Source: Tamarix chinensis
Lineage: Eukaryota; Streptophyta; Magnoliopsida; Caryophyllales; Tamaricaceae
NCBI GenBank assembly: GCA_030549775.1
Contig: CM060175.1
Span: 32,343,262 to 32,407,261 of the forward strand
Direction of reading: 5' to 3'
DNA length: 64,000 bases
The position numbers were made by a program, and so were the translations under genes. Shown here in pieces: positions 47,199 to 60,250 of the stretch (its first letter is position 1; every line of letters begins with the position of its first letter). Below the pieces are notes generated by a model, which made no database searches, had not been told where the DNA came from, and saw only the letters and a list, made by a program, of their open reading frames with translations.

Positions 47199-47981
47199 CC
47201 ATTCCACTAGGGAGAATAGTGGTTCAGAGTTATTCTGCCCAGAAAAGGTGATGTTTTTATATTCGTTCCACTAGATATTAATTGTAGCTTAGGTGTGTTG
47301 TCCCTATGAAGGTGCTTTAAACCGTTCTACAGGTTTCAGAATAGTGAGGTTCCTACGCTCAACATATATAAAATAATGAAAATGGATTATACTTAATAAT
47401 GGGATTTGGATCATTTCTATCCTATAAGATGCTTCATTTATTTGTTTATACACTTTTTATCTTTTGTAAAAGCATGTGCTAATTATATCCATGTTTCGAT
47501 AGTGTTGTTCCCTTACTCAGTACGTTGCATAATGACCACATGTTTTATTGGTACTACATATTCCCATGAGTAAGAGACCGTGATTCTTATGTGTAGGTCT
47601 CAAAAGATCAGCTAGATAATTATGTTGCCTATGATGCTTTATGTGGGAATGAGTGACCTCACCTATATTAGGTGTTAGGTGAAGAGTAAATATTATTTGG
47701 GAGATGTATTTAATCGAATTCTTTTTTTGACCCTCAATCCATGATATCCCTTCTTATGCATTTTGTATTATAACTCAGATTTAAAACCCAAACTTGTTAT
47801 TATATTAAAAATGTTTCTTTCATTTCTAATTTCCTTGTGTTATTATTAATGTTCTAGCCCTATGATTAATGTAAATATGGTTGAATAAACCAGCATTATG
47901 TTAATTACGATGTTAACTCCCTATATTTTTACTTGTTTACTTTCACTATAAAAAAATTGTAGTAAAAATCAAGGTGTTACA
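46491..47981 (+). repeat. 5' LTR of element G, second piece to its end
   Basis: It matches 55021-56447 of the 3' LTR from GTTTGACCTTATGAAG to the end AAGGTGTTACA at 47981. It contains the CACTTAAAGAG anchor (46857-46867) and two cassette blocks (about 46910-47080 and 47199-47360) with TTCCAC..GAATAGTGG units. Confidence 0.8.
47130..47197 (+). repeat. (TA)n(TG)n microsatellite
   Basis: TA repeats at 47130-47149 pass into TG repeats to 47197. The corresponding site in the 3' LTR (about 55685-55705) has only a short AT-rich run, so the tract expanded in this copy. Confidence 0.95.
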
Positions 47982-48295
47982 AGTGCGTAGTGGTCAATCC
48001 CACAAAGATTTTAATCTAATTTGTATATTGCTAGGTTTATATTAAAGCTTTTTGTTTAGATTACCATCTTTTGGTTTTTAAAATTCAGATTTCAACAATA
48101 CCACAATTAATTTTAATGATCTATTTTACATTTCAGACAAACTAGTTTTATTTTTGAAAACATTGATTAACATGTGAGAAATAAAGGACTGGTAGCTTAG
48201 ATGGCCTTGAACTATTAATATGTGCATTTATGTGTTAGTAAGCTTGGAAGGCTTTACCCTAACACATTTTCTATCTTGTAGTTAGTTAGTCATCA
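47982..48295 (+). other. Leader between 5' LTR and gag, element G
   Basis: It begins AGTGCGTAGTGGTCAATCCC and is AT-rich. No clear initiator-tRNA primer-binding site (TGGTATCAGAGC) follows the LTR. The first 55 bp resemble the sequence after the 3' LTR (56448-56503), which is unusual. Confidence 0.5.
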
Positions 48296-49206
48296 TGGTG
48301 CTCAATGAGCATGTTAGTCATTTAGAAGAGACATTTGAGGCATTTATTGAGTTCGTGCATCGTCATACTTAGCTACCACTACTACCTCTGCATCACCCAA
48401 TGGTGGGTATAGAAGAAGATTGGCTTTGGAGGGTTATAGGACATCACCAACAGATCTACACCAGAGATGAGGACCCAGTCATCCTAGAGGGATTGATTTG
48501 GGACTTGCATTGGACATTTGAGGTAATTGATTACCCACCTACTTGGAAGGCGAGTATTGTAACCTTTTTCATGTGTGGAGTTGCTAACACTTGGTGGGTA
48601 GGTCATCGTGCATAGCATAAGTCATAGATGTCTTTTGAGGACTTTAAGGTGGTAATTCATGCTAAGTTATACCTTTAGAGTATTAAGAGAGATAAGTTAA
48701 AGGAGTTCATGTAGTTGAATCAGAGGAGCATGATGGTGAAGTAGTACCACCCCTGGTTTATAGAGTTACTAATGTTCATACCAAGGATCATAGTTTGTGA
48801 GTCGAATGTGGTTTGCTAGTTTGAGTAGGGACTCAACTTTAACATGAGGAGGATGATGGGTGATGTGGCTTTTTAGGACTTAGCCACACTATATGAGAGG
48901 GCGTGTATCGTAGCTATATTAGTTTAGGTATAAGCTGCCATTTTGGGTAAGAGGAAACCAAAGTCATAATAATCTAGAGGCAAGATTTAATACTGAGGAG
49001 GAATACCTCTAGGGTTTCAATAGAGAGGTCAGAATAAGTCTTAAAGAGGTTAGTATCAGCATTAAGGTTAGTTATGAGGTTAGAGCAGATCTTGGGGTCA
49101 ATCGAGGCACTTCTCATGCCTTTTCTATGGTCAAGATCATCCAAGACAGGGCACTCCAATTTTGTGTCGGATGAGTGCCCAACTAGGCCACAATTCTTTT
49201 GAGTGC
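48296..49206 (+). pseudogene. Gypsy gag remnant, element G
   Basis: The frame starting ATGGTGCTC at 48296 shifts into the frame of 48400, which reads a gag core: EDPVILEGLIWDLHWTFEV, TWKASIVTFFMCGVANTWWV (the A-x-W-W motif), SFEDFKVVIHAKLYL, then KEFM-LNQRSMMVK-Y. In the same frame a zinc knuckle lies at 49165-49206: CRMSAQLGHNSFEC, that is C-x2-S-x4-H-x4-C with the second Cys changed to Ser. Several stops interrupt it. Gag packages the element's RNA. This copy is inactive. Confidence 0.8.
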
Positions 49207-49499
49207 CAGCATCAGTAGGGTTAGTATTAGTAGTAGGCACCACTAATTCTATAGTAGTAGCATTTTCAACAATGGACATACTAGTAGGCTTAGCTACAAA
49301 TTTGGAAGATAGCAGCTGCCCCACCTATATGACAGCCTATAGAGAGTTAAGGGAGACCACAGGGGCCTTGCCCTATCCCTTATAATGGAGGAGGTCAGTC
49401 TCATAGTTCTTAAGGGAATCGTGAAGGATACCAGGGAGGATAGTTAGGTGGATTCCCAAACATCATTAGTAAGCTAGAGGCTGATAGGCAGTTGCATGA

Positions 49500-52400
49500 G
49501 GTTATCAGTACATTATCAATCCCATCATTACAAGTTTATGTATTATTTGATTTTGGAGCATCTCTATAGTTTGTGTCTTCCTCATTTGTTGATAAAGATG
49601 CGTTGACTTCATCTTCTTCGGTATATATATGTATGTTGTTGCCTTTTATGGATACAATGGACTTTAGTCGCCTCCATTCAAATGTGGCCTTAGAGATTGG
49701 CGGGTTAGACTTCCTATTAGATTTGATTGAGATGGATATTTATGATTTTTATATTATCCTAGGGATGGATATGTTAGGAAGGTATAAGGAAGTGATAGAT
49801 TTTTCATAGGAGTGAGTCGTGTTAATAGGACCTCAGGGTGTTAGTGTTTCTTACTAGAGATATAACTCTAGGCCTATGATGAAGGTCGTATCTACCTATA
49901 TATTATATTATCTGGTGCATGGGGTTACGCTATGTTTTTTTGTATGGATTTTAGGAGCTGATTGAGGATGTGTGAGCATTGGAGGGCATTTTAGTTGTTT
50001 GAGAGTTTCTAGATGTGTTTCTTGAGGAGATTCTAGTTATGTTGTTGATACGAAAGATATAATTCACCATTGAGTTCGGCACAGGGACTGAACATATTTC
50101 TAAGGCACCCCATAGGATGGTTTTTCTAGAGTGGCCGGCGTCAAAAACATAATTGGAGAACTTGCTAGCTCACGTTCCGCCTAGTGTGTCTCCATTGGGA
50201 ACACCAGTGTTGTTTGTGAAGAAGAAAGATGGGAGCCCTCGCATATGTATGAATCAACGATGGTTCAATTAGTTGATAGTGAATAACCACTATCTGCTAA
50301 TGAGGATTAACGACTTATTTAATTAGCCTTAGGTTTTTTTACATTCTCAAATTTTGACTTGATGTCGAGTTATCATCATTTGTGCATCGCCAAGGCTGAA
50401 GTCATGAACATGGCCTTTAGGACTCAGTATGGGTAGCCGAAGTTTACGGTGATGCCTTTTTTACTCACTAAGCACCTACCATTTTTTAGGGACTTAATGA
50501 AAAGAAGTTTTTGACCACTCCTCGCTTAGTTTGTTGTGGTTTTCATTGATGATATTTTGGTTTAATCTCAAAGTAGAGAGGAGCATGAGCATCATCTGAA
50601 GATTATTTTGTCACTATTGAGAGAGAATAAGTTGTATGCCAAACTCTCTATGTCTGACTTCATACCTTAGGAGGTTGCAGTTTTTGGGACACATATTCTG
50701 AGTAGGAGGCATAGTGGACCTCATGAATATCTTAGTAGTGACTTAGTGGAAGGCACCCACTAGTTTCCCCAAGGTACGTAGTTTCTTGGGTGTGGTTAGG
50801 TACTATAGACACTTTGTTTAGGATTTTTTAGCGATAGCTTGTCTTTTATTGACCCTTCTAAATAAGATGACTAAATTTCAATATGATGATGCTTGTGATA
50901 GAGCATTTTAGGAGTTGAAGCACAATTAACTATAGCACTTATTTTTATCTTGCCTTTAGGTACTGATGGATTTGAGGTCTATAGTGACATATAGAAGCAC
51001 GAAATGTGTTGCGTTTTGAGGTAGTAGTGGCTTACACTGCTCGCTAGTTGAAGCAACATGAGCAAAATTATTCAACAGATGATCTATAGTCAGCTACAGA
51101 TATTTTTTCATTGAAGATTTAGAGGCCTTATCTATGTAGGACTAAGTGTAGATTCTATACCAACCATAAGAGCTTCAAGTATATATTCGCTCAGAATGAT
51201 TTGAACATGAGTTAGAGGAGATGGATAGAGTTGGTGAAGGATTATGATATTGAGTTGACCTACTAAGATGGTAAGGTCAATGTTGTTGTAGATGACTTAA
51301 GTAGGAAGACATCACATTCTTTGGGTTATATTGTGTTGTCTAGTCATTTACTAGAGGCATTTGGTGAGATAGGGACAGAGATGATCTAGCAGGGTGTTGG
51401 AGTTTTTGATGTGTGCTTTGATGATTAAGCTGATGGTTTTAATGAGATTTGAGTAGGATAACCTAGGGATGTTAAGTTCAAGAGGATTTAGTAGAAGATT
51501 TAGGATGGTAGAGCTGAGGGTTTCTAGATTCATATGCATGGTAGCATTAGCTATCGAGGCCATTGGTTTGTACCTCAGAGTTGTACTAATCTGAAGCACC
51601 AAATTTTTAAGGAAGGTCACTTGACTCTCTATTCCATCCACTCATGAGGGGATAAGCTGTATAAGGATCTTAAGAGGATCTACTGGTGGCCTCACATGAA
51701 GTGAGAGCTAATAGAGTTAGTGTTGAGGTGTTGACTAGTCAGAAAGTTAAGATTAAGCATCAGAGACCTAACGGGTTGGTTTAGCCTTTAGATGTTCTGA
51801 GGTGGAGGTGGGAATCCATCTTGATGGATTTTATGAATGTGCTATTGAGGACTCGTAGTAGTTGGGATATGATTTATGTTATTGTTGATAAGTTGACTAA
51901 GTCCATTATTTTTGTGTCAATTAAGTCAACTTAGAGCATAGATGAGTATGGTGATACTTATTTCAAGTTTTTGGTGAGTAGACATGGTACCCCTACCAAT
52001 ATAGTCACAAATCGAGATTCAATATTCCTCTTGCACTTCTGGGGAGGTTGTAGAAGGCTATGGCAAGGAGATTTTGGATAGGTAGTGCCTTTCATCTAGC
52101 TATGGATGGACAGACAGAGAGGATGATTCAAACTCTAAAGGATATACTTTCAGCTTGTGTTTTGGATTTCTAAGGTAGTTGAGAAGATTGTCTTCATTTG
52201 GTAGAGTTCTCATACAAGAACAACTATCATGCTAATACAGGGATTGCACCCTTTGAGGCATTGTATAGACATAAATGTAGAACAATTTTGTGTTGGAGTG
52301 ACATTAGTGAGGCTGTTGTACTTTGATCGAAGATGATTGAGGAGATGACTCAGTAGGTTTAGTTGATTTAGGATATGATGAGAGCAGCTTAAAGTCACTA

Positions 52401-52850
52401 GAAGAGCTATGCAGGTCAGAGACATCATGGTGATAGTTTTGAGCCGGGGAATAGATTTCTATTAAGGGTTTCGCTTACTAAAGAAGTGTAGAGATTTGGT
52501 CAAAAGGATAAGCCCAATGTATATTTGTGCATATGGATTCTTACAAGGGTTGGCAATGTTGCATATTACCTAGCATCTTCAGCATCTCTCATTTGAGGAA
52601 GTTTGTTGCGGATCCGTCGCATGTGATCAGACCGAATGAGAGAAAGCTCGAGGATTCATTATCCTATTAGGAAAGGCCTTTGAGGAATCTTGACACCAAG
52701 ATTTGATGCACCCGAATAAGCTTATTTATGCTTGTGAAGATTCTTTGGAGCCATCATAGAGTAAATAAGCAACTTAAGAGACCGAGAAGGATATACGTGA
52801 GGTGTATCACAAGCTCTTTAGCTTAGGTGAGTTAGAGTTTGGGGTTTTCT
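49500..52850 (+). pseudogene. Gypsy pol remnant (PR-RT-RH-INT-chromodomain), element G
   Basis: The protease site LFDFGAS (49544-49563) has Phe for the Ser of D-S-G-A, and IILGMDMLGRYKEVIDF follows. RT: VCEEER frame near 50210, [10 protein letters not shown] (about 50233), and an intact FVVVFIDDILV box (50533-50565). RNase H: FEVYSD and DLQSATDIF pieces (50970-51120) and TYQDGKVNVVVDDLSRK (about 51260-51310), with a stop in it. Integrase: LYKDLKRIYWWPHMK (51659-51705), SILMDFMNVLLRTRS (about 51815), NIVTNRDSIF (about 52000), and DGQTERMIQTL with the catalytic Glu kept (52117-52119). The C-terminal LRKFVADPSHVIRPNERKLE (about 52597-52655) and a worn chromodomain-like tail (to about 52840) close it. 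Frameshifts and stops are frequent. Tekay/Del-like by the C-terminal pattern. Confidence 0.85.
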
Positions 52851-52980
52851 CTCTTTTCAAGGGGATAGTTCTTGGTAGTATAGTAGTAACTCAAATAGGA
52901 TTGACCACTTAAATTGCTTTCTTACCTTCTTCCTTTTCTTCTTCCCCATCTTAAACTTGTTAACTTTAGGAGGAAGACTC

Positions 52981-52990
52981 TTTAAGGGGT
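52981..52990 (+). other. polypurine tract of element G
   Basis: TTTAAGGGGT precedes AGTAA and the LTR start TGTAATACG at 52996. Confidence 0.6.
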
Positions 52991-52995
52991 AGTAA

Positions 52996-55900
52996 TGTAA
53001 TACGATAAAAATTTTATGAGCCTAATCCTACATTATTAGTGCCCTAATTTGATTCTAATATCGAGAAATATTTTTTTGATCCTTAAGCAAATTTCTTTTT
53101 TCCAAAACATAAACTAAAACCGAAACCTTGATCCGGATAAATCATAATTTCTAAATAAAAATAAAAAACAGCTAAAATTTTCACTAATGCTAACCACTTT
53201 TGGCCAATCTAAAACAATCTAAACTAATTTCCCAACCTTTTCTATTTTTCCTTTTTCTTTCTACTTTTCTTTTATTTCTTCTCCTTTATCTCGTTAAACC
53301 AAGTTGCAATATTTGAAAATTTGCTGCAACTTTCACCCTCCCCCACTTTCACGATCACCCATCACTTGTATGCAATCATCCATCATCTCTACTACTTCCT
53401 TTCTTCTTTTTCTTCTTCTCCTTTTGCTTCTCCTATCCTTGCCAATCAACACCATGACCACACCCTACTCTTTGCCAATATTCTTCTTCTTCCTATTATC
53501 CTTGCACAACATACACTCAACCATCCCTATCACCTACCATTGATCCTAACACTCAACTATAATTTACTGGCACCACCCTAAACCATTGATCGCATATCTC
53601 CCCTCCTTTACTCTTTCATTACCCTAACTCACTGCACACATGCCCATATGTGTGTGTGTGTACTACACACTCTCTTTTCTCCCTCTTTCTTTTCCTTCAC
53701 TTTACCTTTTTGTGCCCAAAACCACCACACAAGCTTCTGTTTCCTTTCTTCTTCATCATCTTCCCTTCTTCTTTACTTCTTCCTATGCAGTTGTGCCCTA
53801 TTTTACACTACTAATTCACCCTTTACCCAACCATCATCACTATGTTCCACCCTACACAACTTAACGCCTATAGGGTAACACCCCAAAGTTAACCCAACCT
53901 TCCCCAACACCATCGCCACTAACCACCGCCTCTTTTCCCTTTTCTTTTCTCTTATCTGTTTTATTTTTAAGGAACACGGTCATGGTAAACTAAAATTTAC
54001 TATCTTACACCCTTGCAACCCACACAACCTGCTTGTGCACCCTTGCACACCCGCGCAAGGCGCAAATGTATGCCTAAGTGCATTTATTCAACGTTTGACC
54101 TATTTACACATCTTAGTCATGTGTAGTTCATTCTCTTAGCCATGGTGTGTACTGCCTACAGCACAGTCATGCAACCCCCATTTTTCGGCCTTGTACCCCT
54201 ACTTTTACCACTAAACCTTATCCAAAAACCACAAATTTTTACCATAGTTCCACCAAACATTCCATTATATATCCACACAACTCAAGCTTCCATTTAACTA
54301 TGGTTATTGCCATTTTCACCCTACTTACCTTAATTTCTTCTTTAGTTAAACTCTATACACAAAAATACAGATCTTATTATATTTTGAACATGGTATTATG
54401 GTAGTTTTAGAGGAAGAAGTCTAGGATTTGCATTCGTAGATCCCAATGTCCTTGTTGGTAAGTATACTATTCAATGTTTTAGATTTTTCTATGATATGCT
54501 TGTATAATTATGTATGTTTCGTGATATTGTTAATACATTCTTTGATATTCTCTAATGATATTGTGATAGTATGGATATTATATTAGTGAAAGAAAGTAAG
54601 AATGGGTAAGGGGTGCTATTATGATTTTGTTGTGATAATGTCATAATTGTGGAAATAAATCTTATGGCATGAAATAAGGGCTAAATGAGCTTTGATATAT
54701 GGAAATAAGTATTTTTAATAGGTATGATGATAATTGGTAGACTTGAAAAAATAATGTGTGTGGAAGGTATAAGATTTTATAAAATATTCGTTATTTTTTG
54801 TGCCTAAAGGTAATTTGGTCATTATAGGGTAACAAGGAAGTTTTGATATTTTATGTGTTAAGTGGATTAAAAAATGATGGTGATATCATGAAGAACACTT
54901 GGAGTATTATTATTGTTTGGGGGCCTTAAATGAATTAGTAGTTAATTTCAGCATAATAATCTTATAGAGATAATATCATTATTTCATGTGTAAAATCTAG
55001 AGGCTATTTGGATTTTAAATACGTTGTTAATGTTCGACCTTATGAGGTTATCTATTGGAATGGGTAACCATTTAAACTTCATGGGAGGTGCTATAAAAAA
55101 TCAATGGAATTAGGGTTTTGAGATTACTAAACGTAATACGTTGGGATGAGATTATTAATGTATGCATATGGTAACTTGACCATGTATTATGCGTATGATA
55201 ATGATGATGATATTTGAGTGTGACTTATTGTAAAAGATGGATGAATTATAAATATGGGAGAATGATTACTAAAAGGAGTGTAATTAGGGTTTCTATATAT
55301 ATATATATGTTTTAATGTGTTTGTTTGCCTAAGAATTAACCTTGAGTAAGACCCTGATCACATAAAGAGAAGGAGCATGTGACTAGGGCCAACATGATCT
55401 ATTTATACATGCATACATACATACATACATGCATGCATGCATGCATATATATATAATCCCATTCCATTTAGGAGTCTTTCCCCTATAAGATGATGTTTTT
55501 AATTTCCATTCCACTGAAAAGAATAGTGGATCCGGAGAGTTTACCTAGAGAATATGTTTTAGTCTGTTCCATCAGATTAAGAATAGTGGGACCCCTACTA
55601 ATCATGAAATGAAAATATAACAATATAACATATGGAAATGATATTAATGATTTAAAGTGGAAGAATACGTGAGTCGGGACTACGGTGTTTTTTTTAAATA
55701 TACATGCCCATTCCACTAGAGAGAATAATGGCTTAGGATCATTTTTATCTTGAGAAGGTGATGTTTTTTAGATCCATTCAATTAGATGATAATAGTGGCT
55801 TAAGTGTATTGTCTGTGAGAAGGTGCTTAAGATTGTTGCAACAGTTTAACAATAGTGGGGTTCTTGTACTCAACATATATAAAAGAATGAAAGTAGATTA

Positions 55901-56447
55901 TACTTAATAAAGAGATCTAGATCATTTTCTATCCTATAAGATGTTTTATTTATTTATTTGTACACATATTATCTAATACGAAAGCAAGTGCTAACTGAAT
56001 CTCTATTATGATAGTATTGTTCCCTTGCTTAGTAGTCACGTATTGGCTGCTAATTTTATGGGTGATGCTCTTTCCTATGAGCACGAGACCCTGATTGTTA
56101 AATGAATGTCTTAGAAGATTAGCTAGATGAATATGCTACATATGATGTCTTATGTGGGGATGTATGACCTCACTTATATTAGAGGTTGGGTGAAGAGTAA
56201 TTGTTATTCGGTAGATGTATTTACCTGAATACCTTTTTGGACTCTTTATCCATGGTATCCCTTCTTTTATATTTTGTAGTATTACTTGGATTTTTCTTGT
56301 ATTATTATAAATTTTTTAGCCTTATGATTGATATAGCAATTGTTAAATAAACTAGACATATGTTAATTACTATGGTAACCCTCAATAATTTTACTTATTT
56401 ACTTTTGTTGTTATAAAAAATTTAGTCATAAAAATTGGGGTGTTACA
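52996..56447 (+). repeat. 3' LTR of element G (3.45 kb)
   Basis: It starts TGTAATACGATAAAAA and ends TTGGGGTGTTACA. A C/T-rich block lies at 53220-53950, as in the other families' promoter region. The anchor GATCACATAAAGAG is near 55356, and cassette blocks lie at about 55470-55600 and 55700-55870 (TTCCACT..GAATAGTGG). A CATA/CATG tetranucleotide tract lies at 55413-55455. Open frames in the C-rich block are low complexity. Confidence 0.85.
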
Positions 56448-56614
56448 GGTGAGTAGTGCTCGATCCCACAAAGATTGTAATATAATTTCTATATTGCTAT
56501 TATTATAATTTCCTCAAGTAATGAAATTAGGAAAACAAGTCATTAAAAATGAAAAGAATAAAAACTAGCAATTAAGACAATAAGTGAATCACAACAATTG
56601 GATAATAAGTGATA
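56448..56614 (+). other. Leader-like sequence after the element G 3' LTR
   Basis: GGTGAGTAGTGCTCGATCCC and about 35 further bases match the sequence after the 5' LTR. It then becomes AT-rich until the LTR of element H at 56615. It may be the start of another internal region, or part of the true LTR end. Confidence 0.45.
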
Positions 56615-57615
56615 TGTGTGGGAATGGGGAATTATGAATTATGTAAAACCAATGTTCTATTATGATGGAATTAGGAAGAAGAAGGTTTGAATGTGTTGAA
56701 TTAAGAATGTTGATGTTCAAATATGGCAGAATGATGATGATGATGATTCGATGATGGTGATGGTGATTCAATGGTGTTAATCATTCGATGACGATGATTC
56801 TAATTTGATGGATGAATGATGAATATGATTCAACAAGGATGAGATCATGATGAGGATGATTTGATGAATAGGGCTTGATGATGGATGGTTTTGTGGGTTA
56901 GGCTTAAGGTTAGGGTTTAGTTTTGAAAATAGGGTTAGAGTTATGGCTTGGTTTGAAGCTTAAGGTTAGGGTTTTGAATTAAGATTTTGATTTTATGATG
57001 CATTTGGATGATGCATATGGCTAATAATGGCATGGTTTATTGAGTTTAGAATAGATATTACTTAATATATAATTCACACAAATGAAGGGATTAAGGGTTT
57101 CATGATTAATCGTTCACACATATTTGATTAAACTTGAGATGAACTCTTATAGAATTTAATAGTTGCAATTTACATTCAACTTCAATTCAATATTAATGTA
57201 TCTCCAATCATGAGTTTTATGAATTTATATAGCCCAGGCTACAAATTACAAGATACTAGCTAGAAGGAATAATTCTTCAAAAGATACATAAATAAAAGAT
57301 ACTAGAATATAGAATACTCTTAAAAAAGGTAGATTTATACTACTTTCTTCTCTAGGTAATCTATAACTCTACTAATTAATTAATTAACTAATATGCACGT
57401 CCAAGCTGCATATTATTTCCCTCATGCATGTAGCCATGCACTCCATGCATTCCATGCCCATGCACATATATGCCTAATAACTTGTATGTTTCATTTCATC
57501 TACAACTAGCAACATAATTATTTATTTATCTTCAATTTTGTGAGAGATCATTTCTAAATGAAGAGAAATTGGTTCTATAATGATGAATGCCAAATCTTTA
57601 GTGTTTGCTCCTGCA
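56615..57615 (-). repeat. 3' LTR of element H (1.0 kb)
   Basis: Left edge TGTGTGGGAATG, right edge GCTCCTGCA (minus-strand start TGCAGGAGC). It matches 61370-62398 in order: ATGATGATGATGATT tracts, GGTTAGGGTTT, ATTAACTAATATG, CATGCATTCCATGC. Flanking pentamers do not match each other. Confidence 0.85.
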
Positions 57616-60250
57616 TTATTCTCCCCTTGTTTATTTGAACTTTCCCTAAAATTTACATTGCCATAATAAGGGCTTATATCTCCCACATTGAATGTCCTTG
57701 ATACCCCACCATATGGATTTGGCAAATCTAGCTCATAAGCACTTTCCCCAAATTTTTTTTGAAGTAATTTGAAAAGAAAATCCACCATTATCATAGGCTT
57801 GTTATTCCTTAGATTAGTAAATCTCTCCTTCCTCAAGTGCAACCATACCAAATATCTCGGTTGAAAAACATATTGATTCCTATGCTTGTTTTCTCTTATC
57901 TTGTATACTTCATTCGCCTTCTCAATCTTGTGCTTGATTTGTTAATGAAATTTTTGAAGGAACTCCACTCTCTCTGATGCATCATAACTCTTCACTTTAC
58001 CTTTCTTCAATGGTACCATATCAATCGACATATATGGATTAATACCATATACTATTGCTAATCCCAAAAGCCTTACATCCATCATGATAAGCTACAACAT
58101 TCTCTTTGCCATCCACATGTCTTTTATAGAACAAAAATGTTTGCAATAAGCTTATCCACTTAGTATTTCTCAAACTCACCTTCTTTGACCATGTAGATAC
58201 ATGAAACTCTGATGATCCGAGTGAAGTACAAAGATCTTGGGTCTCAAGTAATGGCTCCATGTCTACAAACAATGCACACTAGCATAGTACTCTTCATCAT
58301 AGGTTGAATAGTTGATTCTTGCACCATTCAAATTTTCACAAAAGAAAGCAATTGGTTTCCTTTTTTAAGAAATAACTCCATAATACCTACACAACTAGCA
58401 TCACATGTCATATCAAATAATTTATTAAAATAACGTAAAGAAAATACCAATGCATTTCAAAGCTCTGTCTTCAAGTCTTCAAAAGATTTTATTGCTTGAT
58501 CATTCTAATGGAACTCTCCTGTCTTCATCAATTGTGTTATAGGTGTTGTAATGGTGGAGAAGTTTTTGATGAACCACCTATAGAATGAGGATAATCCAAG
58601 GAAACTTTGAACTTCATGGACATTAGTAGGAATAGGCCACATTTGGATAGCTTCTACCTTTGATGGGTCAACTCTTATACTATCTCCACTCACAATATAA
58701 CCAAGGAAAACTACCCTTTCCATCATAAAATCACATTTCTCTAGCTTACCAGAGAGCTTCACCTCTCTAAGATTGTCAAATATCCTCTTTAAATATTATA
58801 TGTACTCAAACTCACTCTTGCTATATACAAAGATATCATCAAGGTAAAAAACAATAAAGACTCTAAGGAAGGGTCTAAGTACCTTGGTCATCAATCCCAT
58901 GAAGGAACTTGGTGCATTACATAGCCCAAATATCATCACCAACCACTCATACAACCCATAATTAGTCTTGAAGACCATCTTCCACTCGTCCCCTTCCCTT
59001 ATTCTCATTTAATGGTAGTCACTCCTAAGATTGATCTTCAAGAACACCTTTACACCATACATCTCATCTAATATGTCATCCAATATTGGTATAGAAAACT
59101 TGTACTTGGTTGTGATGTTGTTGATTGCTCTTGAATCAATACACATCCTCCATGTATTATCCTTTTTAGGTACGAACAAAGAAGGACCACCACATGGACT
59201 CATACTCTCCTGAATATAGCATCGGTCTAAAAACTCTTGCACATGTTTCTTTAGCTCCTTAGCCTCCTTTGGATTATACCTATAAGCTAGCTTATTTGGT
59301 AATGGAGCTCCTAGTATAAGATCAATTGGGTGCTCATTACCTCTCAAAGGGGGTAGCCCACTTAGCAACTCATCAAGAAAAACATCAACATACTCTCTCA
59401 ACACTTGTTGCAATTTTAGATCCATATAAGCATTCTCCCCTATTTGGACCTCCTTTACCACCAATGCATAACATATCTTCTCATCTTTCATAGCTTCATT
59501 GATCTTACACTCCTTAAGGACCAACATCTCTATGCTACTCTTCTTTCTTCCCTTCCAACACTTAACATCTTCATTTTTTTTATTCCATTTTTTGCTATAT
59601 GCTCTCCAATCTTTCCTCTTTTCATTCCATAAAACCAAGTCCTCCTCATCTAGATTAGGTTTTTAGCCTAAAATTCTTCTAGCCCTTGTGCACCACATGC
59701 TCATTAAGGACTCCATCATGCAAAAAATTCCTATCAAATTATCATGACCTCCCTAATAAAATGTGACAAGCATCCATAGGTAGAATCTTACATATAACAT
59801 CATCAAAATAATATCCAAAAATAAAAGATATAAGAGTTTGTTTGGTTACCCTTGCACCTTTTTCTTTGTTGTGCCATTAGAGTGAATATGGTCTTAGATT
59901 ATCCATGGTGTCCAAAAAAATCCTTTTCCCCATCTTCTCACTAGCAACATTAGTGCATGAGCCACAATCAATGATGACTTCACACATTTTATCACCGAAT
60001 CTACACTTGGCCTTGAAAATATTTCCCTTTGAGTATATAGAGTATGTTGCTCTACTTGGAGCACCCTTTGCAACATATAGCATTCCACTTGTCCCTCTTC
60101 CAAAGTATACGCTAGGCTATCACTCTCTTCTTCTAGGTCTCCAAGAAGGTCTTCATTCTCATCACAAGCCTTCATACTTTCTATCTCCTTCAAAGTCAAT
60201 GCCCTTTTGTTTGGTGGCTTTGTTGAGCAAAGTTGCTTTAACCTCTAACT
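57616..60250 (-). pseudogene. Reina-like gypsy pol lacking the integrase core, element H
   Basis: Read right to left. Protease: IFKAKCRFGDKMCEVIIDC then GSCTNVASEKM (about 60030-59930). RT: FLDRCYIQESMSPCGGPSLF, TWRMCIDSRAINNIT (about 59160-59115), [17 protein letters not shown], and active site [10 protein letters not shown] (about 58850-58820), which keeps both Asp. The connection part is [20 protein letters not shown] (58715-58655). RNase H: CDASCVGI (about 58415) to DGKENVVAYHDG (about 58110-58075). The frame then jumps straight to AIVYGINPYMSIDMVPLKK and WLHLRKERF, the integrase C-terminal region, ending SAYELDLPNPYGGVSRTFNV (about 57745-57685). The zinc-binding domain and catalytic D-D-E core are absent. 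Stops at 59009, 58796 and 58505. The clade is assigned from recalled motifs. Confidence 0.85.

Noticed and set aside
48974..49324. Minus-strand frame with a C-x-x-x-G-H motif resembling a zinc knuckle
   Set aside because: The plus strand in the gag frame gives the proper C-x2-S-x4-H-x4-C at 49165-49206. The minus-strand motif is its shadow.
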